NCBI RefSeq assembly: GCF_026343115.1
Contig: NZ_JAPEMC010000001.1
Coordinates: forward strand, 1,798,001 to 1,862,000
Direction of reading: 5' to 3'
Source: Streptomyces sp. NBC_00102
GTDB lineage: Bacteria > Actinomycetota > Actinomycetes > Streptomycetales > Streptomycetaceae
DNA: 64,000 nt
Under the pieces are notes generated by a model, which was not told the origin of the DNA, made no database searches, and was given only the letters and a program-made list of their open reading frames with translations. Positions 27,931-39,182 of the stretch are shown here, in pieces (the stretch's first letter is position 1; each line of letters begins with the position of its first letter). The position numbers and the translations under genes are program-made.

Positions 27931-28644
27931 TCAGGCTCCCGCCTGGAGGCGGAGGCCCGCGAGCGTCAGCTCCAGCCCGGCGAGGAACTGCTCCTTGTCG
28001 TCGTGCCCGTCGAACTCGTCGACGATGTCGTGCACGAAGGGGTACTCCTCGGGGTCGAGGCCGCGCCACATGCTGGCGTAGCGGCCGAGGAACTCGTCGC
28101 GGCCCACAGAGCCGTCGACCACCTCGCGGGGCGGTTCCTGCCCCATGTCGGCGGCGTTGCCGACGACGACGCCCACGACCGCCGAGACGGCGTGGAACCG
28201 CTGCTTCGGCGTGAGGTCGAGCCGGAGGGTGCGCTGCCCGAGCTCCTCGTAGAGCCGCAGCGAGTTGCCCCGGGAGCTGAGGTTCTGCATGAAGTGCCCG
28301 CCCAGCCAGGGCCGGTCGACGATCGCGTCGAAGAGCGTGACGGCCATCACACGCAGGTCGTCGATGGGGTCGCCGCTGCTCGCCTGCCCCTCGACCGCGG
28401 TCAGCACCCCGCCGAGCACGTGGTCGATGGCCCGGTCGAGCAGCTCGTCCTTGCCGGAGACGTACCAGTAGATGCTGCCGACGCCGGTGCCGAGCCTGGC
28501 GGCGAGGGCGCGGAGGGTGAGCGCCGGCTCGCCCGCCTCGTCGAGCAGGTCCACGGCCGCCGTGAGCACGGCCTCGATGGAGTGCGAGGCACGTTGCCGT
28601 CCTCGGGAAGGGCGGTCGGCGGGTCGTGGTCGCGGGCCTGTCAT
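27931..28644 (-). CDS. TetR-family repressor of divergent MFS exporter
   Basis: A 237-residue TetR-family regulator. The helix-turn-helix lies in ALTLRALAARLGTGVGSIYWYVSGKDEL, where the YWYV recognition helix is classical. The C-terminal part (about 160 residues) is a ligand-binding TetR_C domain with DLRVMAVTLFDAIVDRPWLG. It is divergent from the MFS exporter, and their shared 110-base gap carries a triple GAAC-N3-GTTC operator. The likely model is drug-relieved repression. ATG 28644 or 28653 may be the start. Confidence 0.9.
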   Translation of the reverse strand: MTGPRPRPADRPSRGRQRASHSIEAVLTAAVDLLDEAGEPALTLRALAARLGTGVGSIYWYVSGKDELLDRAIDHVLGGVLTAVEGQASSGDPIDDLRVMAVTLFDAIVDRPWLGGHFMQNLSSRGNSLRLYEELGQRTLRLDLTPKQRFHAVSAVVGVVVGNAADMGQEPPREVVDGSVGRDEFLGRYASMWRGLDPEEYPFVHDIVDEFDGHDDKEQFLAGLELTLAGLRLQAGA

Positions 28645-28677
28645 GTACCCCATCCAATCACAGCTTGCATCATCATC

Positions 28678-28721
28678 GAACGTCGTTCTATCTTGGAACA
28701 ACGTTCTATAGAACGTCGTTC
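28678..28721. promoter_or_regulatory. Triple TetR operator between regulator and MFS gene
   Basis: Three copies of GAAC-N3-GTTC occur at 28678-28688, 28696-28706 and 28711-28721. The last two are joined by a perfect 16-bp palindrome, ACGTTCTATAGAACGT (28701-28716). The site sits between the two divergent starts, as expected for a TetR autoregulated pair. Confidence 0.75.
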
Positions 28722-28754
28722 GATAGTCGGCGGCGTTCCGCGAGGAGGCCCGCC

Positions 28755-30230
28755 ATGACCACGACCGCCACCACCGCCGCGCCGCCCGGCGCGTCGCGCA
28801 CCTATCCGTCCCTGCGCGCCGCATGGATACCCCTGGCCGCGCTCTGCCTGGCCTTCTTCGTCGAGATGGTCGACAACACCCTGCTCTCGATCGCGCTGCC
28901 CACCATCGGCCGGGACCTCGGCAGCGGCACCACCGCGCTGCAGTGGGTCACCAGCGCGTACTCGCTGACGTTCGGCGGCCTGCTGCTGACGGCGGGTTCG
29001 ATGGCCGACCGGCTCGGGCGCCGGCGTGTGCTGCTGGTGGGCCTCGCGGTGTTCGGCCTGCTGAGCCTGGCCGTCGCCGCCGTCACCACGACCGGGGAGC
29101 TCATCGCCCTGCGGGCCGGTCTCGGCATCGCCGCGGCGGCGATGGCCCCCATCACCAACTCGCTGGTCTTCCGGCTCTTCGACGACAAAGCGCTGCGGAT
29201 GCGCGCGATGACGCTGATGATCGTCGTCGGCATGTCCGGCTTCGTCCTCGGGCCCCTGCTGGGCGGCACCGCCCTGGCCCACGCGCGGTGGCAGTGGCTG
29301 CTGCTCGTCAACGCCCCGATCGCGCTGATCGCGGCCGTCGGTGTCCGCCTCGGCGTCCCGGCCGACCGGCCCGAGGATCTGACCCGCGACAAGCTCGATC
29401 TGCCGGGTGCCGCGCTGAGCGTCATCACCATCGGTCTCGCCTGCTATGCGCTGACCAGCGGCGTCGAGCACGGCTGGCTCTCCGCGGCCACCCTGGCCTC
29501 GGTCCTCGGCGCCGTCGCCGCCGGCATCGGGTTCGTGACGCACGAGCGCCGCAGCCGCGCGCCCATGCTGGACCTCAAGCTCTTCGGCAACGGCGTGGTC
29601 CGCGGCGCGGCCATCGCGCAGATCGGCACCGCCATCGCGATGGCCGCCGTGATGTTCGGGCTGATCCTCCACTTCCAGTACGCCTACGGGTGGAGCCCCG
29701 TCCGGGCCGGGCTGGCGAATCTGCCGCTCATCATCACCATGATCGTCGCGACCCCGTTCTCCGAATGGCTCGCGGGCAGGTTCGGCCACCGCGTCGCCTG
29801 CCTGGTCGGCGCGGCCTGCCTGGCCGGTTCGCTGACCGGCCTCTCCTGGGGCGTCAGCCACGGTTACGGCGCCATCGCGGCCTGCATGGTCCTGATGACC
29901 GTCGGGCTGCGCACCGTCATGACGATCTGCGCCATCGCGCTCGTCGACGCGATGCCCGCCAACCGCACGTCGATCGGTACGGCGCTCAACGACACCGCCC
30001 AGGAGGTCGGCACCAGCGTCGGCACCGCCGTGGTCGGCACCCTGATCGCGGCGCTGGTCACCACCCGGCTGCCCGCCGGCACCTGGAGCAGCGACCTGGT
30101 GGCGTCCTTCTTCCACGGTGAGCGGATCACCTACGCCGTCCTGGCCGTCGTCGTCGGCCTGATCGCGGCGGCCGGAGCGCTCACCCTCTCCGACTCCCGG
30201 GTCACCGAGGAGCATCCCGGCGAGGAGTGA
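28755..30230 (+). CDS. MFS drug exporter, DHA2 (EmrB/QacA) type
   Basis: A 491-residue 14-TM proton-coupled exporter. The DHA2 motif LSIALPTIGRDLGSGTTALQ is near the N-terminus. Motif A appears as GSMADRLGRRRVLLVGL, and a motif C-like region is GMSGFVLGPLLGGTAL. ATG 28755 has GAGGAGG eight bases upstream. Expression is probably controlled by the divergent TetR gene. The exported compound is unknown. Confidence 0.92.
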   Translation: MTTTATTAAPPGASRTYPSLRAAWIPLAALCLAFFVEMVDNTLLSIALPTIGRDLGSGTTALQWVTSAYSLTFGGLLLTAGSMADRLGRRRVLLVGLAVFGLLSLAVAAVTTTGELIALRAGLGIAAAAMAPITNSLVFRLFDDKALRMRAMTLMIVVGMSGFVLGPLLGGTALAHARWQWLLLVNAPIALIAAVGVRLGVPADRPEDLTRDKLDLPGAALSVITIGLACYALTSGVEHGWLSAATLASVLGAVAAGIGFVTHERRSRAPMLDLKLFGNGVVRGAAIAQIGTAIAMAAVMFGLILHFQYAYGWSPVRAGLANLPLIITMIVATPFSEWLAGRFGHRVACLVGAACLAGSLTGLSWGVSHGYGAIAACMVLMTVGLRTVMTICAIALVDAMPANRTSIGTALNDTAQEVGTSVGTAVVGTLIAALVTTRLPAGTWSSDLVASFFHGERITYAVLAVVVGLIAAAGALTLSDSRVTEEHPGEE

Positions 30231-30279
30231 GCCGGACCCCGGCGGGCGGCGTCTCCCCCGGCGCCACCTGCCGGGGCCC

Positions 30280-32406
30280 TCAGTCCGCGCGCAGCACCAG
30301 CAACGCCACGTCGTCGTCCGGAGGCGTATCCGAGAAGCCGTGCACGGCCCGGCGGATGCACTCCGCGACCTCCCTCGCGCTCTGCCCCGCGCAGGGCGCG
30401 AGGGCGCGGGCGAGTCCGTCGCCGTCGTCGAAGAGCGCGGAGCCGGAGCGCCGCTCGGTGACCCCGTCGGTGACGCAGAGCAGACTGTCGCCCGGTTCCA
30501 GGTCGAAGGTCTGACTCTCGTACGCCACGTCCTCCACGACCCCGAGCAGCACCTGCGGCTCGGCGACCGGGCGTACCGTCCCGTCCGGGCTCAGCAGCAG
30601 CGGCAGCGGGTGGCCCGCGCTGGCCACCGTGCACCGGGCGCCGCCGCCGGGGAGCGGCACGACCTCGCCGTAGAGCAAGGACAGGAAGCGGGACTGCCCG
30701 CCGTCCGTGAGCTGCTGCCCGCCCGCCGCCGCGACCATCAGGGCGGCGGCCTCCGCGGCCTCCATGGCGTCGTCGAGCAGCAGCCGGTTGAGCCGGTCCA
30801 GGACCTCGCCCACCCCGAAGCCCTCGCGGGACAGCAGCCGGAGCCAGGGCCGGGCCAGGCCGGTCACCACGGCTGCCTCCGGGCCGCTGCCCTGGACGTC
30901 GCCGAGGACGAAGCACCAGCGGCCCTCGGGGCACGGGAAGATGTCGTAGAAATCACCCCCGACCACACCGTCGTCGCTCGGCTCGTAGACGAGGGCGCTG
31001 CTCATGCCGGGGATGTCGGCGACCTTGTTGGGCAGCAGTCCGCGCTGCAGGATGCGGCTGATGGTGGCCTGCCGGGTGTACGCGCGGGCGGCCCCGACCG
31101 CCTGGCCGAGGCGGCGTACGAAGTCCTCCACGACCCGGACCACGGCCTCGGGCAGTTCGGCGCCGGAGTCGTGGTCGCGGCCGACGAGCACGGTGCCGAA
31201 CGTGCGGCCCCCGGCCGTGATGGTGCAGGCGAGGGCGGCCCCGTCGTGGGCGCCCGGCTCGCGTCCGCCCGGCGGCCAGGGCAACGGTACGGATCCCGGT
31301 CCGGCGCCGCCCGGCAGCCGGAACGGCTCGTTCTCCAGCGCCCCGCCCAGCGGGCCGGCGCCGGAATCCTCGCCGTGCCGTACCCGGGTGAGGCGGGGTG
31401 CGCCCGGGGCGCCGGAGCCCTCCTCGTCCAGCCAGATCGCGCACCAGTCGACGAGACGGGGGACGAGCATCCGGCCCGCTATGGTCGCCACGAGTTCCTC
31501 GTCCAGCTGCCCGGTGAGCAGGTCGGACGCCTCAGCGAGGAAGGCGAGCGCGCCCTGGTGGTCCCAGACGCTGTCGTCGCGCTTCCCGGGCGGGGCGGCG
31601 GGCACCAGCAGATCGGCGGAGGGCTGCGGGGGCACGTGGACCGGATGCCCCGTGGCCGGTCCGGCCGGGGCCTCGCCCTTCCGGTGTTCGACCGGGACGT
31701 CCGCGCGGGCCTGGGCGGGAGCAGCCCAGTCGTCCACCGGGAGCCGGGCCCAGACGGTCTTGTGCCCGGTGCGGTAGGTGATGCCCCAGGCGACGGAGAG
31801 CGCGGCGACGAGGTCGAGCCCCCGGCCGTACTCGGCCAGGCCGTACGGGTCCCCGGTGGGCACCCCGGCGGCGGGCGGCTCGGCGGGGGCCGCGGTGGTG
31901 GCGGCAGGTGCGGGGGCCGGCGTGGCGGGCGCGGTGGTGACGGTGACGGTAGGGGTGGTGGCGGTGGGCGGGGTGGCCGAGCCCGCGCCGGGGAGCGCCT
32001 TGACGACGGTGGCCGGCTCCCGCTCCCCGGAACTCTCACCGGTCGCACGGGCCGGATGGTGGTCGGTGACTTCAAGGACCACGGCCGCGGGTTCCTCGCC
32101 GGTCGCGTGTTCCAGGCGCACCAGCACGTCGACCACGGTCCCGGCGTGCACCACGGCGTTGGTGACCAGCTCACTGGCGACGTTCACCAGGTCGTCGGCG
32201 AGCCGGTCGCTGAACCCCACGGCGGCCGGCACCCCGAACCCGGCCCATTCGGCGAGCACGGCACGGACGAACCTGCGGGCACCGGAAGGAGACTGGGGTG
32301 TCGCGGGCAGGCTGGTCGTACTGACGAGCGGCGGACCGTCAGCCCCGCCCGCGTCGGTGTCACCGGGCCGGTGAATGGTGGCCCGTTGCAGTGGAATTGG
32401 CCCCAC
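30280..32406 (-). CDS. SpoIIE-type serine phosphatase with N-terminal ATPase and GAF-like domain
   Basis: A 708-residue signalling protein. An RsbW-like HATPase module is split: the N box (ASELVTNAVVHAG, near 80) and the G2 box (EYGRGLDLVAALSVAW, near 190) are separated by a Pro/Thr/Ala-rich insertion of roughly 60 residues. A GAF-like sensor region follows (LLTGQLDEELVATIAGRML onward). The C-terminal PP2C/SpoIIE phosphatase shows VVGGDFYDIF, LGDVQGSGPEAA and LLCVTDGVTER. GTG 32406 follows GGAGGAG at ideal spacing; the frame upstream is low-complexity. It probably acts in a partner-switching sigma-factor circuit, with partners elsewhere. Confidence 0.88.
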   Translation of the reverse strand: MGPIPLQRATIHRPGDTDAGGADGPPLVSTTSLPATPQSPSGARRFVRAVLAEWAGFGVPAAVGFSDRLADDLVNVASELVTNAVVHAGTVVDVLVRLEHATGEEPAAVVLEVTDHHPARATGESSGEREPATVVKALPGAGSATPPTATTPTVTVTTAPATPAPAPAATTAAPAEPPAAGVPTGDPYGLAEYGRGLDLVAALSVAWGITYRTGHKTVWARLPVDDWAAPAQARADVPVEHRKGEAPAGPATGHPVHVPPQPSADLLVPAAPPGKRDDSVWDHQGALAFLAEASDLLTGQLDEELVATIAGRMLVPRLVDWCAIWLDEEGSGAPGAPRLTRVRHGEDSGAGPLGGALENEPFRLPGGAGPGSVPLPWPPGGREPGAHDGAALACTITAGGRTFGTVLVGRDHDSGAELPEAVVRVVEDFVRRLGQAVGAARAYTRQATISRILQRGLLPNKVADIPGMSSALVYEPSDDGVVGGDFYDIFPCPEGRWCFVLGDVQGSGPEAAVVTGLARPWLRLLSREGFGVGEVLDRLNRLLLDDAMEAAEAAALMVAAAGGQQLTDGGQSRFLSLLYGEVVPLPGGGARCTVASAGHPLPLLLSPDGTVRPVAEPQVLLGVVEDVAYESQTFDLEPGDSLLCVTDGVTERRSGSALFDDGDGLARALAPCAGQSAREVAECIRRAVHGFSDTPPDDDVALLVLRAD

Positions 32407-32743
32407 GGTGCGGCTCCTCCGGATCTCGAAACGCCGCCGACAACGACAGAGTGACAGACCGGCCGCGCACAGGCGCACGGAGTTACCGAACTGGGAGAAT
32501 GAATACACACCAGCCCCGCGCGGGTCGCACGCCGGGGCGCACGGCGGGCGCATGGCGTAGGCCCCGGGGAGCGCGGACGTCCCGCGGCGCGAGGCCCGCG
32601 CCCCGGGTCGCGACAGCGGTCCCCCGGACCTCGCAGCGGGCGGGCTCACCGGTCGCGGCCGGTCCCGCGAATCCCGGGGGACCCGTGAGAACACCGCGGG
32701 GCGGCACGGCCGCAGCCGTACCGCCCCGCCCCGTGCCCGGGGA
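32407..32743. other. Non-coding gap with terminator
   Basis: A 337-base gap between two genes on the minus strand, upstream of the phosphatase gene and downstream of the acyl-CoA synthetase. It presumably carries the phosphatase promoter (the A/T-richer part is 32490-32510). A hairpin lies at 32699-32728. No convincing gene was seen. Confidence 0.5.
32699..32728. terminator. Hairpin after acyl-CoA synthetase gene
   Basis: GGGGCGGcACGGC pairs with GCCGTaCCGCCCC with one mismatch around a short loop, 16 bases past the synthetase stop on the minus strand. Confidence 0.55.
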
Positions 32744-34636
<1,893 letters not shown>

Positions 34637-35092
34637 GACGTCCTCCGGGCCTGCGGCATCACTACGACCGGCCGCTTGGTGATCCTGCTGTCTCTGCTTG
34701 CTTCTCGTTCCCGCTCTGCGCGTGATCCTGATCCACCGCGCGTCCTGCTCGTCCCGCTCGCTCGGCTGTTCGCGCCCTGTACGACCGGCTCACCACCGGG
34801 CGTACGGCCGGCTCACCACCGGCTTGTTTAACTGGCGAGTAACTATTCGAGCCGTGATCAGGGTAAAGCGCGTCCGGTCCTCGCGTAAGAGGCCACGGGC
34901 CGCCGGTTGATAACGAACGGGCCCCTGCCCCTCCGCGCTGTGCGGAGGAACAGGGGCCCGAACGTGTGACGCCTCGAACACCTCACCCGTACGCCCGGCG
35001 GAGACGAACCGGGGCGCGCCGTGAGGCCGTGCGCGGATGCCGCGGCGGGTGCGGCCGCGGGGCCGTGCTGGGCAGAGCCGTGCGGGGCGGGG
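34637..35092. other. Non-coding gap between lepA and acyl-CoA synthetase
   Basis: A 456-base gap upstream of the synthetase. It holds a directly repeated CCGGCTCACCACCGG (about 34782 and 34809). An A/T-richer stretch at 34824-34862 could contain the promoter. The lepA terminator lies at 34918-34960. No gene was recognised. Confidence 0.5.
34918..34960. terminator. Terminator after lepA
   Basis: CGGGCCCCTG pairs with CAGGGGCCCG, and inside it CCTCCGC pairs with GCGGAGG. It lies downstream of lepA on the minus strand. Confidence 0.7.
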
Positions 35093-36967
35093 CTACTTCT
35101 TGCCCTTGCCGTCGCCGCCGTCCTCGTCGGTCGACAGGACGGCGATGAACGCGTCCTGCGGCACCTCGACGTTGCCGACCATCTTCATCCGCTTCTTGCC
35201 TTCCTTCTGCTTCTCCAGCAGCTTCCGCTTACGGGAGATGTCACCGCCGTAGCACTTGGCGAGGACGTCCTTGCGGATGGCGCGGACGGTCTCACGGGCG
35301 ATGACCCGGGACCCGATGGCCGCCTGGATCGGCACCTCGAAGTTCTGCCGGGGAATGAGCTTCTGCAGCTTGGCGACGAGCCGCACGCCGTAGGCGTACG
35401 CCTTGTCCTTGTGGGTGACGGCGGAGAACGCGTCCACCTTGTCGCCGTGCAGCAGGATGTCGACCTTGACGAGCTGCGCCGACTGCTCGCCGGTGGGCTC
35501 GTAGTCGAGCGAGGCATACCCGCGGGTCTTGGACTTCAGCTGGTCGAAGAAGTCGAAGACGATCTCCGCGAGCGGCAGGGTGTAGCGGATCTCCACCCGG
35601 TCCTCGGAGAGGTAGTCCATGCCGATCAGGGTGCCGCGCCGGTTCTGGCAGAGCTCCATGATCGCGCCGATGAACTCACTGGGCGCGAGGACGGTGGCCC
35701 GGACGACCGGCTCGTGGACCGAGTCGATCTTGCCCTCGGGGAACTCGCTCGGGTTGGTGACGGTGTGCTCGGTGCCGTCCTCCATCGTCACGCGGTAGAC
35801 CACGTTGGGCGCGGTGGCGATGAGGTCGAGACCGAACTCGCGCTCCAGGCGCTCGCGGATCACGTCGAGGTGGAGGAGGCCCAGGAAGCCCACGCGGAAA
35901 CCGAAGCCCAGCGCGGCGGAGGTCTCCGGCTCGTACACCAGGGCCGCGTCGTTGAGCTGGAGCTTGTCCAGCGCCTCGCGCAGGTCCGGGTAGTCCGATC
36001 CGTCCAGCGGGTAGAGCCCCGAGAACACCATCGGCTTCGGGTCCTTGTACCCGCCCAGCGCCTCGGTCGCCCCGCCGTGCAGGGAGGTGATCGTGTCACC
36101 GACCTTGGACTGACGGACGTCCTTCACGCCGGTGATGATGTAACCGACCTCACCCACGCCGAGGCCGTCCGCCGGGGTCATCTCCGGGGAGGAGACACCG
36201 ATCTCCAGCAGCTCGTGCGTGGCACCGGTCGACATCATCCGGATGCGCTCGCGCTTGTTGAGCTGGCCGTCGACCACACGGACGTACGTGACGACGCCCC
36301 GGTAGGAGTCGTAGACCGAGTCGAAGATCATCGCGCGGGCGGGGGCGTCCGCGACGCCCACGGGGGCCGGGACGTCCCGGACCACCCGGTCCAGCAGCGC
36401 GTCCACGCCGACACCGGTCTTCGCGGAGACCTTGAGCACGTCCTCCGGCTGGCAGCCGATGAGGTTCGCCAGCTCCTCGGAGAACTTCTCGGGCTGCGCC
36501 GCCGGAAGGTCGATCTTGTTCAGCACCGGGACGATGGTGAGGTCGTTCTCCATGGCCAGGTACAGGTTGGCCAGGGTCTGCGCCTCGATGCCCTGGGCGG
36601 CGTCGACCAGCAGGACCGTGCCCTCGCAGGCGGCGAGCGAACGCGACACCTCGTACGTGAAGTCCACGTGACCGGGGGTGTCGATCATGTTGAGGATGTG
36701 GGTGCCGCCCTTGCCCTCCGCCGTGGTGGGCGCCCACGGCAGACGGACCGCCTGGGACTTGATGGTGATACCGCGCTCGCGCTCGATGTCCATCCGGTCG
36801 AGGTACTGAGCGCGCATCTGCCGCTGGTCGACCACGCCCGTCAGCTGGAGCATCCGGTCGGCAAGGGTCGACTTGCCGTGGTCGATGTGCGCGATGATGC
36901 AGAAGTTGCGGATCAGCGCCGGGTCGGTACGGCTCGGCGCGGGCACGTTGGTGGGAGTCGCGGGCAC
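35093..36967 (-). CDS. lepA: Translation elongation factor 4 (LepA)
   Basis: A 624-residue ribosome-bound GTPase implicated in back-translocation and initiation fidelity. G motifs are [16 protein letters not shown] (G1), [10 protein letters not shown] (G2), DTPGHVDF (G3) and [10 protein letters not shown] (G4). The LepA-specific C-terminal domain (near [17 protein letters not shown]) ends in a Lys/Gly-rich tail. GTG 36967 has AGGA seven bases upstream. It is divergent from rpsT, a very common gene pairing. Confidence 0.97.
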   Translation of the reverse strand: MPATPTNVPAPSRTDPALIRNFCIIAHIDHGKSTLADRMLQLTGVVDQRQMRAQYLDRMDIERERGITIKSQAVRLPWAPTTAEGKGGTHILNMIDTPGHVDFTYEVSRSLAACEGTVLLVDAAQGIEAQTLANLYLAMENDLTIVPVLNKIDLPAAQPEKFSEELANLIGCQPEDVLKVSAKTGVGVDALLDRVVRDVPAPVGVADAPARAMIFDSVYDSYRGVVTYVRVVDGQLNKRERIRMMSTGATHELLEIGVSSPEMTPADGLGVGEVGYIITGVKDVRQSKVGDTITSLHGGATEALGGYKDPKPMVFSGLYPLDGSDYPDLREALDKLQLNDAALVYEPETSAALGFGFRVGFLGLLHLDVIRERLEREFGLDLIATAPNVVYRVTMEDGTEHTVTNPSEFPEGKIDSVHEPVVRATVLAPSEFIGAIMELCQNRRGTLIGMDYLSEDRVEIRYTLPLAEIVFDFFDQLKSKTRGYASLDYEPTGEQSAQLVKVDILLHGDKVDAFSAVTHKDKAYAYGVRLVAKLQKLIPRQNFEVPIQAAIGSRVIARETVRAIRKDVLAKCYGGDISRKRKLLEKQKEGKKRMKMVGNVEVPQDAFIAVLSTDEDGGDGKGKK

Positions 36968-37206
36968 GCAGGGTCCTGATTCTTGAGACGCCGAACGCCG
37001 TGTCTCGGGTCGATGTCGGGTCGGTCGGATCTATACGTAGCTTCCATCGTCCCACGCCTGGGCGGCAGCCACGGGTTTGGGCCGGTAGGAGGGTGACTGG
37101 TACCGTGGGCAGCTGTGCCTCGTGGCTCTTGGCCGACTCCTCCGGACGACTCCTCGGAGTGGCGTGGCGCACTCAGAAGATCCAACGAACCTGAAAAGGC
37201 TCTCTC

Positions 37207-37473
37207 GTGGCGAACATCAAGTCCCAGATCAAGCGGAACAAGACCAACGAGAAGGCGCGCCTGCGCAACAAGGCCGTCAAGTCGTCGCTCAAGACCGCGA
37301 TCCGCAAGGCCCGTGAGGCTGCCGTCGCCGGTGACGTCGAGAAGGCCACCACGGCCGCTCGCGACGCTTCCCGCGCGCTCGACAAGGCCGTCTCCAAGGG
37401 TGTCATCCACAAGAACGCCGCGGCCAACAAGAAGTCGGCCCTGGCCTCCAAGGTTGCCGCCCTCAGCGCCTGA
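37207..37473 (+). CDS. rpsT: 30S ribosomal protein S20
   Basis: An 88-residue primary 16S rRNA-binding protein. The sequence [19 protein letters not shown] with Lys/Ala-rich helices is diagnostic. It starts at GTG 37207. Its terminator is the 18-bp hairpin at 37594-37642. Length is normal. Confidence 0.97.
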   Translation: MANIKSQIKRNKTNEKARLRNKAVKSSLKTAIRKAREAAVAGDVEKATTAARDASRALDKAVSKGVIHKNAAANKKSALASKVAALSA

Positions 37474-37593
37474 GCACCCTGATGTGATCGCCGGAACGGA
37501 CACAGCGGGCCCTCTCTCCCGCTCCTGACCGGCACCCCGTGCCGCACACCGAACCTGCGTTCGCCACGCGGGTGCGGCACATACAGCGTGAAC

Positions 37594-37642
37594 GGAAAGG
37601 CCCCGTTCGTCCCCTCCCCAGGGCGACGAACGGGGCCTTTCC
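37594..37642 (+). terminator. rpsT terminator
   Basis: An 18-base arm (37594-37611) pairs perfectly with 37625-37642 around a 13-base loop, 120 bases past the rpsT stop. There is no T-run. It also lies between the convergent ends of rpsT and holA. Confidence 0.75.
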
Positions 37643-37732
37643 GCGTGTGCCGGTGCACGTCGCCCAGGTTCCGGTGGCTCCGGCGGACGTCGCTCGACGC
37701 GTGCGGCCGTACGGGTCACGGGGGCACCGGGG

Positions 37733-37912
37733 GGGGTGGCTCGGCAGCCCGGGCTGAGTGGCTCGGGCTCGGGCTCGGCGGCTCGGGCTCGGCGCACCGG
37801 GCTCAGCGGGGTGGCTCGGCAGCCCGGGCTGAGTGGCTCGGGCTGAGTGGCTCGGGCTCAGTGGCTCGGGCTCAGCGGCTCGGGCTCAGCGGCCCGGGCT
37901 CAGCGGCCCGCG
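37733..37912. repeat. Degenerate 15-bp repeat at the holA 3' end
   Basis: The region is built of variants of a 15-base unit (ggctcgggctcagcg / ggctcgggctgagtg). A 37-base stretch at 37733-37769 recurs at 37808-37844, exactly 75 bases (five units) later. The array runs across the holA stop codon. It reads as non-coding. Confidence 0.7.
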
Positions 37913-38886
37913 CGGGCCGCTCGTGCCACGGCGACGACCGCCTTCTCCAGGGCGTACTCCGGGTCGTCCCCGCCGCCCTTGACGCCCGCGTCGGCGGCGG
38001 CCACGGCCAGCGTCGCCGCGGCGATCCCGTCCGGGGTCCAGCCGCGCATCTGCTGGCGCACCCGGTCGATCTTCCACGGCGGCATGCCCAGCTCGCGAGC
38101 CAGGTCGGCGGGGCGGCCGCCCCGGGCCGAGGAGAGCTTGCCGATGGCCCGGACCCCCTGCGCGAGGGCGCTGGTGATGAGGACGGGGGCAACCCCCGTC
38201 GACAGCGACCAGCGCAGTGCCTCCAGGGCCTCGGCCGCCCGGCCCTCGACCGCCCGGTCGGCGACGGTGAACGAGGACGCCTCGGCGCGGCCCGTGTAGT
38301 ACCGCCCGACGACGGCCTCGTCGATGGTGCCCTCCACGTCCGCGACCAGCTGCGACACGGCGCTCGCCAGCTCCCGCAGATCGCTGCCGATGGAGTCCAC
38401 GAGGGACTGGCATGCCTCCGGGGTGGCGGAACGGCCCAGCGCCCGGAACTCCGACCGTACGAAGGCGAGCCGCTCGGCCGGCTTCGTCGTCTTGGGGCAG
38501 GCGACCTCGCGCGCCCCGGCCTTCCTGGCCGCGTCCAGCAGGCCCTTGCCCTTGGCGCCGCCCGCGTGGAGCAGCACCAGGGTGATCTCCTCGGCCGGGG
38601 ATTCGAGGTACGCCTTGACGTCCTTGACGGTGTCGGCGGAGAGATCGTGGGCGTTGCGGACGATCACCACCTTCCGCTCGGCGAAGAGGGACGGGCTGGT
38701 CAGCTCGGCGAGCGTGCCGGGCTGCAACTGCTCCGAGGCGAGATCGCGGACGTCGGTGTCGGCGTCCGCGGCACGGGCTGCCGCCACCACCTGCTGCACG
38801 GCGCGGTCGAGGAGGAGGTCCTCCTGGCCCACGGCGAGCGTGAGAGGGGCGAGCGGGTCGTCGGTGGGATTCCTTCTGGTGGCCAT
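37900..38886 (-). CDS. holA: DNA polymerase III subunit delta
   Basis: A 328-residue clamp-loader subunit. Landmarks are LTLAVGQEDLLLDRAVQQVV at the N-terminus, the SPSLFAERKVVIVRNAHDL segment, ITLVLLHAGGAKGKGLL, and the C-terminal PWKIDRVRQQMRGWTPDGI. ATG 38886 is chosen because the family begins just before TRRNPTDDP; the longer frame is chance. The last residues run into the degenerate 15-bp repeat, which may have altered the C-terminus. Confidence 0.92.
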   Translation of the reverse strand: MATRRNPTDDPLAPLTLAVGQEDLLLDRAVQQVVAAARAADADTDVRDLASEQLQPGTLAELTSPSLFAERKVVIVRNAHDLSADTVKDVKAYLESPAEEITLVLLHAGGAKGKGLLDAARKAGAREVACPKTTKPAERLAFVRSEFRALGRSATPEACQSLVDSIGSDLRELASAVSQLVADVEGTIDEAVVGRYYTGRAEASSFTVADRAVEGRAAEALEALRWSLSTGVAPVLITSALAQGVRAIGKLSSARGGRPADLARELGMPPWKIDRVRQQMRGWTPDGIAAATLAVAAADAGVKGGGDDPEYALEKAVVAVARAARAGR

Positions 38887-38948
38887 CGCCGTCCAGCATC
38901 CCACGCCCCGCCGACAGCCCGCCCGGCTCGGTGCGCGGGGCACGGGCT

Positions 38949-39074
38949 GGGGGCGGGGAGGCAGGGGGCGGGGAGGCAGGGGGCGGGGAGGCAGGGGGCG
39001 GGGAGGCAGGGGGCGGGGAGGCAGGGGGCGGGGAGGCAGGGGGCGGGGAGGCAGGGGGCGGGGGCGGGGAGGCA
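38949..39074. repeat. Tandem array of 15-bp G-rich units
   Basis: Eight head-to-tail copies of GGGGGCGGGGAGGCA; the last has a six-base insertion. The runs of four or five Gs at short spacing could fold into G-quadruplexes on the plus strand. It lies between holA and the hydrolase-like gene, outside both. Confidence 0.9.
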
Positions 39075-39182
39075 GGGCGCCGCCGAAGTGCCTGCCGACG
39101 CGTCCGCCAAGGCTGGTGCCGATGTTTCTGCCAGGGGGCGAACACCGTGGCGCGCGCCCCGGGGACCGTTACGGTCCTCGGC

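Noticed and set aside
34824..34850. Candidate operator TTTAACTGGCGAGTAAC upstream of the acyl-CoA synthetase
   Set aside because: The arms do not pair symmetrically enough to claim a palindrome.
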